Below, one piece after another: positions 7,401-14,226 of a stretch of 21,732 nt of DNA. Location of the stretch: the NCBI GenBank assembly GCA_036654795.1, contig JAVVRI010000029.1, positions 1 through 21,732 of the forward strand, given 5' to 3'. The position numbers were made by a program, and so were the translations under genes. The notes under the pieces are model-generated. The model saw only the letters and a list, made by a program, of their open reading frames with translations. It did not search any database and was not told the DNA's origin. The stretch is from JAVVRI01 sp036654795 (GTDB taxonomy: Bacteria > Bacteroidota > Bacteroidia > Bacteroidales > Tannerellaceae). Numbering within the stretch: position 1 is the first letter of the stretch; each line of letters starts with the position of its first letter.

Positions 7401-7697
7401 ATTGCACGTCTGGAAGAATTGTTAAATACGCCAGAAGTTGAAAATTGGTATAACGGTACATCACGAGTACTCAACGAGATAGATATTCTGGTTGGAAAAG
7501 AAACTTCCAAACGCCCAGATAGGGTGATAATAACCGGCCAAGAGGTTGTAATTGTGGACTATAAGTTCGGAAGCAACCCCAACAAACGCCACCACAAGCA
7601 AGTAGCTGACTATATGAATTTGATCCATCGCATGGGGTATTCCAAAGTAAAAGGTTATCTTTGGTACGTAGAATTAAATAAAATAGAAGCCGTCTAG
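4461..7697 (+). CDS. AddA/RecB-like UvrD-type helicase-nuclease
   Basis: This 1078-residue superfamily 1 helicase has a C-terminal nuclease domain, as in AddA or RecB of the double-strand-break resection enzymes. Helicase motifs are all visible: Walker A ASAGAGKT at 7-14, motif Ia around NISTIDRFFQQ (101-111), DEFQD at 389-393, VGDVKQSIYRFR at 419-430, NWRS at 458-461, LTVHKSKGL at 741-749, and YVAFTRAKEEL from 821. The nuclease part shows GALMHEVL (H947), RPDRVI (D1020), VDYKFG (D1033, K1035) and QVADYM (Gln near 1050), the usual metal-binding and catalytic set. Both activities therefore look intact. No AddB or RecC/RecD partner gene lies in the window. The start is fixed by the spacing to the SUI1 gene and by the P-loop close to the N-terminus. 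The exact subfamily (AddA versus RecB) is an inference. Confidence 0.9.
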   Translation: MLTVYRASAGAGKTHKLTGVYLTLLFTHPGAYRRILAVTFTNKATDEMKSRIVEELHRLSSGYKSDYIEMLTQTYGLTDLQVRRQAGQILIHILHDYSAFNISTIDRFFQQTMRAFTREIGLQGGYGIEMDQDLVLTEAIDNLLADLEKPESKELLGWLLRFAEEKVEGGGEWNLRRDIMALSREVFKENYKAFSDEVSHDIEDKKALETYKNDLYAIIRSVEAEARKLGEDGLKLISQFALQLTDFKGVSRSPFFYLERLQRGEMKEPNMTFNGLADNESVWYTKTATPAMKQIIGTVYEAGLNDCVKGIIALFANLTYYNTAREIVRYYYTLGILTDVSRQIALYREEKNVMLIADTTELLNKVIDGSDAPFIYEKTGTAIDHYMIDEFQDTSGMQWKNFRPLIRESLSHQRDNLIVGDVKQSIYRFRNSDWRLLDEQVQQDFMPEEVQQDTLKENWRSCLNIVEFNNTFFTAAPALLQSFYNETLETSSLTEKQREQFFTKIMSAYDKSYQLVPPPFREKEGHVKVNFISRDEETDWKEEVLNRLPGTLEELQDKGYALKDIAILVRTNQEGALVADTLLSYKEQHASAHYQYDILSDEALFVSGSPSVRFLIALLRHLKNPEDRTNEQLARFAYTVLLGEMTEGDEPFIKAFPPEVKTALRTLARQSLYEISEGLFRLFADFFPDNEQVFVQAFLDMVSEYTQKETADLGRFLKWWDESGYRKTIATPDGQNAIRILTVHKSKGLGFKAMILPFGDWEIDHKAVKPVILWCHPHEKPFNRMRLVPVRYSQGLSNTIFAEDYFDERLHAFIDNLNTLYVAFTRAKEELIVFAPQPKKINETTGEVERINSIADLLWAGLSTEVTTTREGDKLLPLPPSFDMETATFELGEEWRPTIVKTESASVSEVAMSRLCSISPDDRLQLRLHGKGFFFDNAKRKHGALMHEVLSCIRTKADIPASVENYRIEGIINREEAGKLIARLEELLNTPEVENWYNGTSRVLNEIDILVGKETSKRPDRVIITGQEVVIVDYKFGSNPNKRHHKQVADYMNLIHRMGYSKVKGYLWYVELNKIEAV

Positions 7698-7709
7698 GTC
7701 CGATATATT

Positions 7710-7739
7710 TTTGATATTCGGTAAAAATGAATATTTTTG
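7710..7739 (+). promoter_or_regulatory. Candidate psd promoter (TTTG, 18 bp, TATTTTTG)
   Basis: A TTTG -33 element at 7710-7713 and a TATTTTTG -7 element at 7732-7739 are separated by 18 bp, close to the Bacteroidetes consensus spacing. The leader to the ATG at 7780 would be about 35 nt. This suggests psd-pssA has its own promoter apart from the helicase gene. Confidence 0.65.
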
Positions 7740-7779
7740 CAGATTGATAGTATAAAAACATTGTCTACACAACTAAAGA

Positions 7780-8451
7780 ATGAAGGTACATAAAGAGGGA
7801 ACAGGATTACTACTAACGCTATTTACGGTATTATTTATCGTAAATATTGTATTGTATCATACGATAGGGAAAGGCGGATGGTTCTATTCTGTTGCTTTTT
7901 TTTCCTCCGTTTTATTTTTATTGGTACTTAATTTCTTCCGCAGCCCGTTCCGCCGTTTCCCCTACGATTCAGAAGGTTTGGTTATTGCGCCGGCCGATGG
8001 CACCATCGTAGCAATCGAGGAGGTGATGGAGAACGAAATCTTTCACGAAAAGAGGCTGCAAGTATCCATCTTCATGTCCATATTTAACGTGCATGCCAAC
8101 TGGTTTCCGGTAAACGGGACGGTAAAACACGTATCTCATCAGAATGGTCGCTTCATGGCTGCCTACCTTCCAAAAAGCAGTACGGAGAATGAACGCTCGG
8201 CCGTAGTAATTACCACAAAAAGCGGAGTAGACATCTTGGCTCGTCAGATTGCCGGAGCAATGGCTCGACGCATTGTGACCTATGCCCGCGTTGGCGAGAC
8301 TTGCCGGGTAGACGAACAGATGGGCTTTATTAAATTCGGTTCAAGGGTAGACCTCTACTTGCCTATAGGCACCGAGGTGCTGATCGAAATGGATCAAAAG
8401 GTAATAGGAAACCAAACAGCAATTGCCCGTCTGGGGAAATGTAACGGATAG
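7780..8451 (+). CDS. psd: Phosphatidylserine decarboxylase (small form)
   Basis: This 223-residue enzyme converts phosphatidylserine to phosphatidylethanolamine at the membrane. It is a pyruvoyl enzyme made as a proenzyme. The self-cleavage site is the FGS of GFIKFGSRVDLYLP, with cleavage expected between G187 and S188, giving a beta chain of 187 and an alpha chain of 36 residues. The conserved APADG (70-74) and NVHANWFP (103-110) segments are present. Two hydrophobic N-terminal segments (about 9-28 and 34-52) anchor it. Its length matches the short type common in Bacteroidetes and archaea rather than the roughly 320-residue E. coli form. pssA follows 14 bp downstream and makes its substrate. 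Confidence 0.95.
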   Translation: MKVHKEGTGLLLTLFTVLFIVNIVLYHTIGKGGWFYSVAFFSSVLFLLVLNFFRSPFRRFPYDSEGLVIAPADGTIVAIEEVMENEIFHEKRLQVSIFMSIFNVHANWFPVNGTVKHVSHQNGRFMAAYLPKSSTENERSAVVITTKSGVDILARQIAGAMARRIVTYARVGETCRVDEQMGFIKFGSRVDLYLPIGTEVLIEMDQKVIGNQTAIARLGKCNG

Positions 8452-8465
8452 TAAGAATAAAAAGA

Positions 8466-9167
8466 ATGAATATCAAAAAGTATATACCGAACACGATCAC
8501 CTGCCTGAACTTAGTATCGGGTTGCGTGGCCAGCGTAATGGCGTTGGAAGGTAATCTGGAGCTAGCCGCTTATTGGATTATCATAGCTGCTGTGTTCGAT
8601 TTTTTTGACGGCTTTGCCGCTCGCTTGTTGAAGGCCTACTCCCCGATTGGGAAGGAACTCGACTCGTTGGCGGATGTAGTAAGCTTTGGTGTAGCACCCG
8701 GTATGGTAGTATTTTGGTTGTTGGGGCAAGCCTGTACGGCTTTGCCGTTCGGGTCGTTGAATGTCTACATCCCTTACTTGGCATTTGTTATTCCGGCATT
8801 TTCCGGGTTGCGCCTGGCCAAGTTTAATGTGGATGAACGGCAAACTACCTCCTTTATCGGTTTACCCGTTCCGGCGCATGCTCTGTTATGGGCAGCTGTC
8901 GGTTGCTCAGTACTACCGATAGTGCATGCAAACGAAGAACTGTTTGTATCGGTTGTCGTGGTTCTCTCGGTGGTTACTTCGCTGCTATTGGTATCCGAAG
9001 TACCCATGTTCTCACTCAAGATTAAGTCCTTTACTTGGAGAGGGAACGAGCTTCGCTATATATTGGTGGTCTGTGCGGTCCTGTTTGTGGCACTGTTCGG
9101 TATGCTGGGTATCTCAGGCACAATCCTTCTCTATATAATCTTGTCTGTTTTTAACAGAAAGAAATAA
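8466..9167 (+). CDS. pssA: CDP-diacylglycerol-serine O-phosphatidyltransferase
   Basis: This 233-residue integral membrane protein makes phosphatidylserine from CDP-diacylglycerol and serine, feeding Psd. The CDP-alcohol phosphotransferase motif is complete: D45-x2-D48-G49-x2-A52-R53-x8-G62-x3-D66-x3-D70, with D70 as the expected base. About six to eight hydrophobic segments follow through the rest of the chain. It is 14 bp after psd, so pathway enzymes two and one are in a single operon in reverse order. This is the Bacillus-type enzyme family, not the unrelated phospholipase-D-like E. coli PssA. A hairpin with a T-run overlaps its stop codon. Confidence 0.94.
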   Translation: MNIKKYIPNTITCLNLVSGCVASVMALEGNLELAAYWIIIAAVFDFFDGFAARLLKAYSPIGKELDSLADVVSFGVAPGMVVFWLLGQACTALPFGSLNVYIPYLAFVIPAFSGLRLAKFNVDERQTTSFIGLPVPAHALLWAAVGCSVLPIVHANEELFVSVVVVLSVVTSLLLVSEVPMFSLKIKSFTWRGNELRYILVVCAVLFVALFGMLGISGTILLYIILSVFNRKK

Positions 9168-9195
9168 ACAAGGTTTCCTTCCTTTCTGTTTTTAT
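9153..9195 (+). terminator. Probable intrinsic terminator after pssA
   Basis: AACAGAAAG at 9153-9161 pairs with CTTTCTGTT at 9182-9190, with a smaller AAGG/CCTT stem inside the 20-nt loop, and is followed by a short T-run. The left arm overlaps the end of pssA. It may attenuate rather than fully stop transcription into the DUF4834 gene. Confidence 0.55.
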
Positions 9196-9222
9196 TGTCA
9201 ATGAATCTATAAATATCAGCGT

Positions 9223-9483
9223 ATGTTTAAGTTTTTGTTTATCCTGTTTTTTATGTTTGTCTTGTTGGTGTTCCTCATGGGGTTCTCTATCATTCGTACG
9301 GTAAAGAGCATCCTGTTTGGAGGAGGAAATAACAGCACAAAAAGGGAAAGCAAGCGTCGGCAGACGATGACCGACAACGCTTCGAAAGGTGCAAGCACCT
9401 CAACGCCTCGCGAAGAGCCTCCCAAGAAAAAGATATTCCCCAAGGACGAAGGGGAATATGTAGACTACGAGGAGGTAAAGTAA
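9223..9483 (+). CDS. DUF4834 family small membrane protein
   Basis: This 86-residue protein has one N-terminal hydrophobic segment (about residues 2-23, FKFLFILFFMFVLLVFLMGFS), then IIRTVKSILFGGG, a basic and Thr/Ser-rich disordered stretch, and a charged tail ending EGEYVDYEEVK. This layout, including the tail DEGEYVDYEEVK, is that of DUF4834, a family I know from Bacteroidales. Function is unknown. It lies 55 bp after pssA in the same direction with a hairpin between, and faces tadA tail-to-tail with a 13-bp gap. A link with phospholipid synthesis is only suggested by position. Confidence 0.8.
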   Translation: MFKFLFILFFMFVLLVFLMGFSIIRTVKSILFGGGNNSTKRESKRRQTMTDNASKGASTSTPREEPPKKKIFPKDEGEYVDYEEVK

Positions 9484-9496
9484 GCTCTAACCTCGT

Positions 9497-9937
9497 TTAT
9501 CTGCGGAGTTGAAAGAACTTCGTCATCTCTTCGCGGCATTCAGACTCAAGAACGCCGCTTTTCAGTATTGCTTTTGGATGGAGGGCTTTTGGCGCATATT
9601 GCTGGAAGCCTCTTTTTTCGTCTGACGCTCCGTACACAATGGTACTAAGCTGCGACCAGCCAATGGCTCCGGCACACATAATGCAAGGCTCTACTGTTAC
9701 ATAAAGACTGCATCCCGTCAGGTACTTGGCGCCCAGCACTCCGACTGCAGCCGTGATGGCCAGCATCTCGGCATGGGCAGTAGGGTCATTCAGCCGCTCG
9801 GTCTGGTTATGGGCACGAGCTATAATCTGGTTGTTGCATACAATTACAGCACCGACAGGCACTTCGCCATCAGCCGCCGCCGCACGCGCCTCTACCAGCG
9901 CTTGCTTCATGAAATAGGTATCGTCAAAGGGGGTCAT
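9497..9937 (-). CDS. tadA: tRNA-specific adenosine deaminase
   Basis: This 146-residue cytidine-deaminase-fold enzyme converts A34 to inosine in the tRNA-Arg anticodon. The zinc and catalytic set is present: HAE at 55-57 (H55 zinc ligand, E57 proton shuttle) and PCIMC at 84-88 (C85 and C88 ligands), with the expected N-terminal EVPVGAVIV strand. The longest frame would start at 10024, but the start at 9937 (MTPFDD) gives the usual family length and overlaps the upstream stop as ATGA (9934-9937), which points to translational coupling. Guanine deaminase-type relatives are a less likely alternative. Confidence 0.93.
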   Translation of the reverse strand: MTPFDDTYFMKQALVEARAAAADGEVPVGAVIVCNNQIIARAHNQTERLNDPTAHAEMLAITAAVGVLGAKYLTGCSLYVTVEPCIMCAGAIGWSQLSTIVYGASDEKRGFQQYAPKALHPKAILKSGVLESECREEMTKFFQLRR

Positions 9938-10161
9938 CGTCTCATTTCGTTTTCGTTGAAAAGGGTTGGATAGTCTTCTTCGAGTGTTTTCAGAATATGC
10001 GAAAGGATTGTTTCCCGATACCATCGAGATTTGTTCTCTATCTTATATTTCTTCATGTAACGGTTTACCACACTCTGCTCCTCCTCATTGAGCATAAAGG
10101 ATACTTTATGCACTCGCGGATGACTAGGCTGGGAGACTGAATATTTGCGTAGTAGCTTCAT
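9934..10161 (-). CDS. Small ribbon-helix-helix-like protein upstream of tadA
   Basis: The protein is 75 residues from the ATG at 10161. After a basic N-terminus (MKLLRKYSVSQ) comes HKVSFMLNEEEQSVVNRYMKKYKIENKSRWYRETILSHILKTL, a strand-helix-helix pattern like MobC/CopG-type ribbon-helix-helix proteins, then an acidic-polar tail. The longest frame starts with TTG at 10170, but that codon lies inside the -7 box TACATTTG, so 10161 is preferred. Its stop overlaps the tadA start by four bases. It may be a DNA-binding protein, possibly autoregulatory, but no target site was found. Confidence 0.7.
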   Translation of the reverse strand: MKLLRKYSVSQPSHPRVHKVSFMLNEEEQSVVNRYMKKYKIENKSRWYRETILSHILKTLEEDYPTLFNENEMRR

Positions 10162-10167
10162 AGATCG

Positions 10168-10175
10168 CAAATGTA
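10168..10175 (-). promoter_or_regulatory. Candidate promoter -7 box (TACATTTG) for the RHH-tadA pair
   Basis: An exact TAnnTTTG match on the minus strand. Only six bases separate it from the ATG at 10161, so transcription would begin at or very near the start codon and the mRNA would be leaderless or almost so. Confidence 0.5.
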
Positions 10176-10207
10176 CAAGCGAAAGGTGAAATAAAAAAGA
10201 AAATTGC

Positions 10208-10215
10208 TATATTTG
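10208..10215 (+). promoter_or_regulatory. Candidate promoter -7 box (TATATTTG) for the yraN operon
   Basis: An exact TAnnTTTG match 15 bp before the ATG at 10231, implying a leader of about 10 nt. It is divergent from the RHH-tadA promoter about 35 bp away. Confidence 0.5.
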
Positions 10216-10230
10216 TGCAATTGAATCAAG

Positions 10231-10596
10231 ATGGCTATACGAAACGACACAGGAAAAGAGGGGGAAGCACAAGCACGTGCTTACTTGGAAAAGCAAGGCT
10301 ACACCATATTGCATAGTAATTGGCACTGGCATCACTATGAACTCGATCTGGTGGCAACTGCCGATCAGATGCTGGTCGTTGTGGAAGTAAAAACTCGCTC
10401 GGCAGATTATCTTATCTCCCCCGAAGAGGCGGTGGACAGCAAAAAGATTCGTCGCATCGTGGCGGCAGCCGATGCTTACGCCCGCTACTTCAATGTCTGC
10501 CTGCCGGTTCGATTTGATGTGATTACAATAATTAAAGGTAAAGAGGGCGATGAGCTGGAACATATAGATGATGCCTTCTACGCCCCTTGCCTCTGA
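10231..10596 (+). CDS. YraN family (UPF0102) endonuclease-like protein
   Basis: This 121-residue protein has a restriction-endonuclease-like fold. The N-terminus GKEGEAQARAYLEKQGYTIL carries the family glutamate (E10/E12 region), followed by NWHWHHYELDLVA (E37, D39) and VVVEVKTR (E52, K54), together forming the PD-(D/E)xK-type site. All key positions are present, so nuclease activity is possible, though the biological role is not settled. It starts the group yraN, mmcQ-like, biotin ligase, pyrH on the plus strand with gaps of 18 bp or less between the first three. Confidence 0.9.
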   Translation: MAIRNDTGKEGEAQARAYLEKQGYTILHSNWHWHHYELDLVATADQMLVVVEVKTRSADYLISPEEAVDSKKIRRIVAAADAYARYFNVCLPVRFDVITIIKGKEGDELEHIDDAFYAPCL

Positions 10597-10614
10597 CAAT
10601 AAAGAAAAAAGAAT

Positions 10615-10968
10615 ATGAATGTGGAAGAAATACGAGAATATGGTTTGTCGCTAAGAAACGCCACGGAGTGCTTCCCCTTCGACGACGTGTCGCTGGTTTT
10701 TAAAGTGGAGGGAAAGATGTTTCTGCTACTGCCCCTAGACGCGGAAGAGCCCTCTATCTCGCTCAAATGCAGCACGGACTATGTAGAGGAGTTGCGCGAT
10801 CGCTATAACGCCGTCGAGCCGGCTTGGCACTTTAACCGCAAGTACTGGAACCGCATCTACCTGAACCGCGACATGCCGGACGGAGAGATCAAGCACTGGA
10901 TACACCACTCCTATTGCGAAGTACTGGCCAAACTACCCAAAAAGATCAGAGAGGCATATCATGAGTAA
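10615..10968 (+). CDS. MmcQ/YjbR family DNA-binding-like protein
   Basis: This 117-residue protein matches the MmcQ/YjbR family, a small fold of the CyaY-like type: EEIREYGLSLRNATECFPFDDVSLVFKVEGKMFLLLPLD early, a substrate-like DYVEELRDRYNAVEPAWHFNRKYWNRIYLN middle with the typical PAWH and NRKYWN words, and a C-terminal DGEIKHWIHHSYCEVLAKLPKKIREAY. DNA binding has been proposed for some members; the role is otherwise unclear. Its last eight bases overlap the start of the biotin ligase gene (ATGAGTAA), which suggests translational coupling. Confidence 0.88.
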   Translation: MNVEEIREYGLSLRNATECFPFDDVSLVFKVEGKMFLLLPLDAEEPSISLKCSTDYVEELRDRYNAVEPAWHFNRKYWNRIYLNRDMPDGEIKHWIHHSYCEVLAKLPKKIREAYHE

Positions 10969-11710
10969 AAAAGGAGAAAGCCCACGCATACTACGAATAG
11001 CAGAAACAGCCTCCACCAACAGCTGGCTGCGCGAATGTATGCAGCGAGAGCAGCTGCCGGAAGGCAGCGTAGCCGTCACCCCCCACCAGACGGCTGGCCG
11101 CGGACAAGTAGGCAACACTTGGGAGGCAGAACCGGAAAAGAACCTAACCTTCAGCGTGCTGCTCTATCCCAATTGTCTGCCCAGCAACCGTCAGTTCCTC
11201 ATCTCGCAGATAACGGCACTGAGCATAAAGGAGACACTGAGCACCTACACGACAGACATTACTGTAAAGTGGCCGAACGACGTCTACTGGAAGGAGCGCA
11301 AAATATGCGGCATGCTGATCGAAAATGACCTTTCCGGACAGTTCCTCTATTGCTCCATCATCGGCATCGGACTGAACCTCAACCAGCAGCTCTTTCGAAG
11401 CGATGCGCCCAACCCTGTGTCGCTGACGCAGATTACGGGGCAAGCATACGATACGGACAAAGTGTTGCACCGCTTTCTGGACATCTTCTACGCCCGCTAC
11501 CTCCACCTCTTACAAGAGGAGTATGAGGAGATACGCACAGCCTATCGTTCCGCCCTTTATCGCGGCACGGGCTATCACGGCTTTACGGACAGTGGCGGCT
11601 CATTCGAAGCCTCCATCAAGGAGATAGAGCCAACCGGCCATCTGATCCTCCGGCTACGCGACGGCAGCCAGAGGCGATACGCATTTAAAGAAGTCTCATG
11701 GAATTCATAA
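10961..11710 (+). CDS. birA: Biotin--[acetyl-CoA-carboxylase] ligase
   Basis: This 249-residue enzyme activates biotin to biotinyl-AMP and attaches it to the lysine of biotin carboxyl carrier domains. The biotin-adenylate loop appears as GRGQVGNTW (46-54), a variant of the usual GRGRRGRxW, and the KWPNDVYW segment (103-110) with its catalytic lysine is intact. ISQITALSIKETL and IIGIGLNLN are also typical. A short C-terminal domain follows (about 195-249). There is no N-terminal helix-turn-helix, so unlike E. coli BirA it should not act as a repressor. It overlaps the MmcQ-like gene by eight bases and ends 29 bp before the chosen pyrH start. Confidence 0.92.
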   Translation: MSKKGESPRILRIAETASTNSWLRECMQREQLPEGSVAVTPHQTAGRGQVGNTWEAEPEKNLTFSVLLYPNCLPSNRQFLISQITALSIKETLSTYTTDITVKWPNDVYWKERKICGMLIENDLSGQFLYCSIIGIGLNLNQQLFRSDAPNPVSLTQITGQAYDTDKVLHRFLDIFYARYLHLLQEEYEEIRTAYRSALYRGTGYHGFTDSGGSFEASIKEIEPTGHLILRLRDGSQRRYAFKEVSWNS

Positions 11711-11739
11711 CAAACCAACAACATAATAATAACAACAAA

Positions 11740-12450
11740 ATGGCTCAATACAAACGTATCTTATTAAAGTTAAGCGGCGAATCGCTGATGGGTGGTAAAC
11801 AATATGGCATAGACGAAGTACGTCTGGGCGAGTACGCAACACAGATCCGGGAGATCGCCGCAATGGGCGTACAGATCGGTATCGTCATTGGGGGTGGAAA
11901 TATATTTCGAGGCCTGAGCGGTGCTTCGAAAGGCTTTGACCGCGTAAAGGGTGACCAGATGGGAATGCTGGCAACCGTAATAAACAGCTTGGCACTCAGC
12001 TCCGCACTAGTGGCACAGGGGGCGAAGGCAAAAGTATTGACGGCTATCCGTATGGAGCCCATTGGGGAGTTTTACAACAAATGGCGCGCCATCGAACTGC
12101 TTGAGCAGGGCAATATCGTCATCCTTTCCGGCGGAACGGGTAATCCCTTCTTTACAACCGATACTGGCTCCTCCCTGCGCGGCATCGAGATAGAGGCCGA
12201 CGTGATGCTGAAGGGTACACGTGTAGATGGTATCTACACGGCCGATCCGGAGAAAGACCCTACCGCTACCAAGTTTGCAAACATTACCTACGATGAGATA
12301 TACACCCGTGGCCTGAAGGTAATGGACCTGACCGCCACCACCATGTGCAAGGAGAACAACCTCCCCATTATCGTATTCGACATGGACACAAACGGTAACC
12401 TCAAAAAGGTGATGAACGGAGAAAGCATCGGTACACTGGTGCACAACTAA
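11740..12450 (+). CDS. pyrH: UMP kinase
   Basis: This 236-residue hexameric kinase makes UDP from UMP in pyrimidine nucleotide synthesis. It shows KRILLKLSGESL at the N-terminus, the glycine-rich VIGGGNIFRG, DQMGMLATVINSLAL, GGTGNPFFTTDT and KGTRVDGIYTADPEKDP, all characteristic of PyrH in the amino-acid-kinase fold. The frame is open from 11698, but a start there would lie inside the biotin ligase gene and add a poly-Asn leader. The ATG at 11740 (MAQYKRILLKLSGES) gives the standard length. Translation seems to use an A-rich leader (repeated AATAAC-type bases) rather than a Shine-Dalgarno. It is ended by a strong hairpin. Confidence 0.96.
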   Translation: MAQYKRILLKLSGESLMGGKQYGIDEVRLGEYATQIREIAAMGVQIGIVIGGGNIFRGLSGASKGFDRVKGDQMGMLATVINSLALSSALVAQGAKAKVLTAIRMEPIGEFYNKWRAIELLEQGNIVILSGGTGNPFFTTDTGSSLRGIEIEADVMLKGTRVDGIYTADPEKDPTATKFANITYDEIYTRGLKVMDLTATTMCKENNLPIIVFDMDTNGNLKKVMNGESIGTLVHN

Positions 12451-12481
12451 GGAGATTAGACCTTATCTTAGATAAGCATCC

Positions 12482-12534
12482 AAATAAAAACGGCTCGTCA
12501 GCTATATTTTTTAGCTGACGAGCCGTTTTTATTT
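12482..12534. terminator. Strong bidirectional terminator between pyrH and the acyl-CoA synthetase
   Basis: A 23-bp perfect stem pairs 12482-12504 with 12512-12534 around a 7-nt loop. Its GC-rich core (CGGCTCGTCAGC) is flanked by A-runs on one side and T-runs on the other, so it reads as an intrinsic terminator on both strands. It sits between convergent genes. Confidence 0.92.
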
Positions 12535-12557
12535 CCTAACGAGCCGCTGCGAAAGCG

Positions 12558-14210
12558 TCAAGCAGGCGTTACGCCCTGCTCGGCCCGCAATTGCAGGCTC
12601 AGGTCGTTTAGTTTAAACTTTTGTATCTTTCCGCTACCAGTCATCGGGAAGGCGTCGATAAAGAATATGTATTTGGGGATCTTATGACGGGCTATTTTAC
12701 CACGGCAAAAATCCTTAACCTCCTCTTCCGTCATCGTGACGCCCTCGTGCAGGATGATGAAGGCGCCAATCTCCTCGCCATACTTCTTGGAGGGTACAGC
12801 AGCTACCTGAATGTCCTTCACACCCGGCAAGTGGTAGAGGAATTCCTCAATCTCACGCGGATACACGTTCTCGCCTCCACGAATAATCATATCCTTGATG
12901 CGACCGGTGATGCGGTAATAACCCTGTTCGTCCTTGATGCCCAAATCGCCACTATGCAACCAACCGTTCTCGTCGATCACTTCGGCCGTAGCCTGCGGGT
13001 TGTTGTAATATCCCTTCATGATCAGGTAGCCGCGACAGCACATTTCGCCCTGCACACCTTGCTGACACTCCTTTCCCGTTTCGGGATCTATCACAGCCAC
13101 TTCGGTGAAAGGATACTCCTTTCCCACCGTCACACAACGCGTCTCGAAGGAGTCGCCCAACACAGAATGAGTCATTCCGGGTGAACTTTCGGTCAGGCCA
13201 TATACGCTGGTGATGCCGGTGATGTGCATCTTGTCCGTCACAGCACGCATCAGTTCGATTGGACAGAGCGAACCGGCCATGATGCCGGTGCGCAGCGAAG
13301 TTAAGTCGAACATATCAAACATCGGGTGGTTCAGCTCAGCTATAAACATCGTCGGCACGCCATAGAGAGCCGTACAGCGCTCTTTGTGCACCGAGGCCAG
13401 GACGACCAGCGGATCGAACGCCTCCACCATCACCTGCGTGCAGCCATGCGTCAGACAGTTCATGGTAGCCAACACCACACCGAAGCAGTGGAACAAGGGG
13501 ACGCAGCAACAAAGCTTATCCGCCGAGGTAAAGCCCATGCCTTCGCCGGTAAAGAATCCGTTATTTGTAATATTATAGTGCGTCAGCATAACTCCCTTGG
13601 GGAAGCCGGTCGTACCGGATGTATATTGCATGTTGACCACGTCGTTGCAAACCACCTCATCTTTCGCCTTTCTGAGCGCCTCATCGCTGATGTTGTCGCC
13701 GAGCAGGAGCAATTCGGGGGTGTTATACATGCCACGATACTTTTCTTGTCCGATATAGACCACGTTCTTCAGTTTCGGAAAGCGTTCGCTCTTCAGGTAG
13801 CCGCGTTGCGACTGTTTGAGTTCAGGCAGCATGGCGTAGACCATGTCTATATAACTGCCATCAAACACACCATCGGTAATGCAAAGCGTCTGTATGTCGG
13901 CGTTTTCGGCCAGAAACTCCAATTCGTTTTGCTTATAGTTTGTGTTTACAGTAACCAGTACCGCACCAATCTTCGCTCCCGCATAGAGAAAGGTCAGCCA
14001 ATCGGGCACATTGGTTGCCCAAATGCCCACGTGCGTACCCCGTTTCACTCCGATGGAGAGCATTCCCTTGGCCATATTGTCCACACGGTTGTTGAATTCC
14101 TTCCAGGTAAAGCGCAGGTCACGGTCAGAATAGACAAGATATTCCTTATCCGGCGTCGTTTCAGCCCAATGCTCCAACCATCCGCCCAGTGTTTTAGTTT
14201 GTAGTTCCAT
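12558..14210 (-). CDS. AMP-forming acyl-CoA synthetase (fatty-acid-CoA ligase type)
   Basis: This 550-residue member of the ANL adenylating family would activate a carboxylic acid with ATP and then form a CoA thioester. Motifs seen: YTSGTTGFPKG (196-206, AMP-binding P-loop), PLFHCFG, VYGLTESSPGMT (the A5 motif), WLHSGDLGIKDEQGYYRITGRIKDMIIRGGENVYPREIEEFL, and the adenylation lysine K528 in MTGSGKIQK. There is no signal peptide or membrane segment. Length and motif spelling fit medium- or long-chain fatty acid ligases more than acetyl-CoA synthetases, but the substrate cannot be read from sequence. It lies 16 bp after an XRE-cupin regulator gene, which probably controls the pair. Confidence 0.9.
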   Translation of the reverse strand: MELQTKTLGGWLEHWAETTPDKEYLVYSDRDLRFTWKEFNNRVDNMAKGMLSIGVKRGTHVGIWATNVPDWLTFLYAGAKIGAVLVTVNTNYKQNELEFLAENADIQTLCITDGVFDGSYIDMVYAMLPELKQSQRGYLKSERFPKLKNVVYIGQEKYRGMYNTPELLLLGDNISDEALRKAKDEVVCNDVVNMQYTSGTTGFPKGVMLTHYNITNNGFFTGEGMGFTSADKLCCCVPLFHCFGVVLATMNCLTHGCTQVMVEAFDPLVVLASVHKERCTALYGVPTMFIAELNHPMFDMFDLTSLRTGIMAGSLCPIELMRAVTDKMHITGITSVYGLTESSPGMTHSVLGDSFETRCVTVGKEYPFTEVAVIDPETGKECQQGVQGEMCCRGYLIMKGYYNNPQATAEVIDENGWLHSGDLGIKDEQGYYRITGRIKDMIIRGGENVYPREIEEFLYHLPGVKDIQVAAVPSKKYGEEIGAFIILHEGVTMTEEEVKDFCRGKIARHKIPKYIFFIDAFPMTGSGKIQKFKLNDLSLQLRAEQGVTPA

Positions 14211-14226
14211 TTCTTCCAGCGAGTAT

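Noticed and set aside
10207..10599. 130-codon minus-strand frame opposite yraN
   Set aside because: Entirely antisense to yraN, which has its catalytic residues intact and its own promoter.
13326..14204. Long 292-codon plus-strand frame
   Set aside because: It is fully antisense to the acyl-CoA synthetase, whose motifs are unambiguous; low-complexity His/Arg-rich translation with no recognisable domain.
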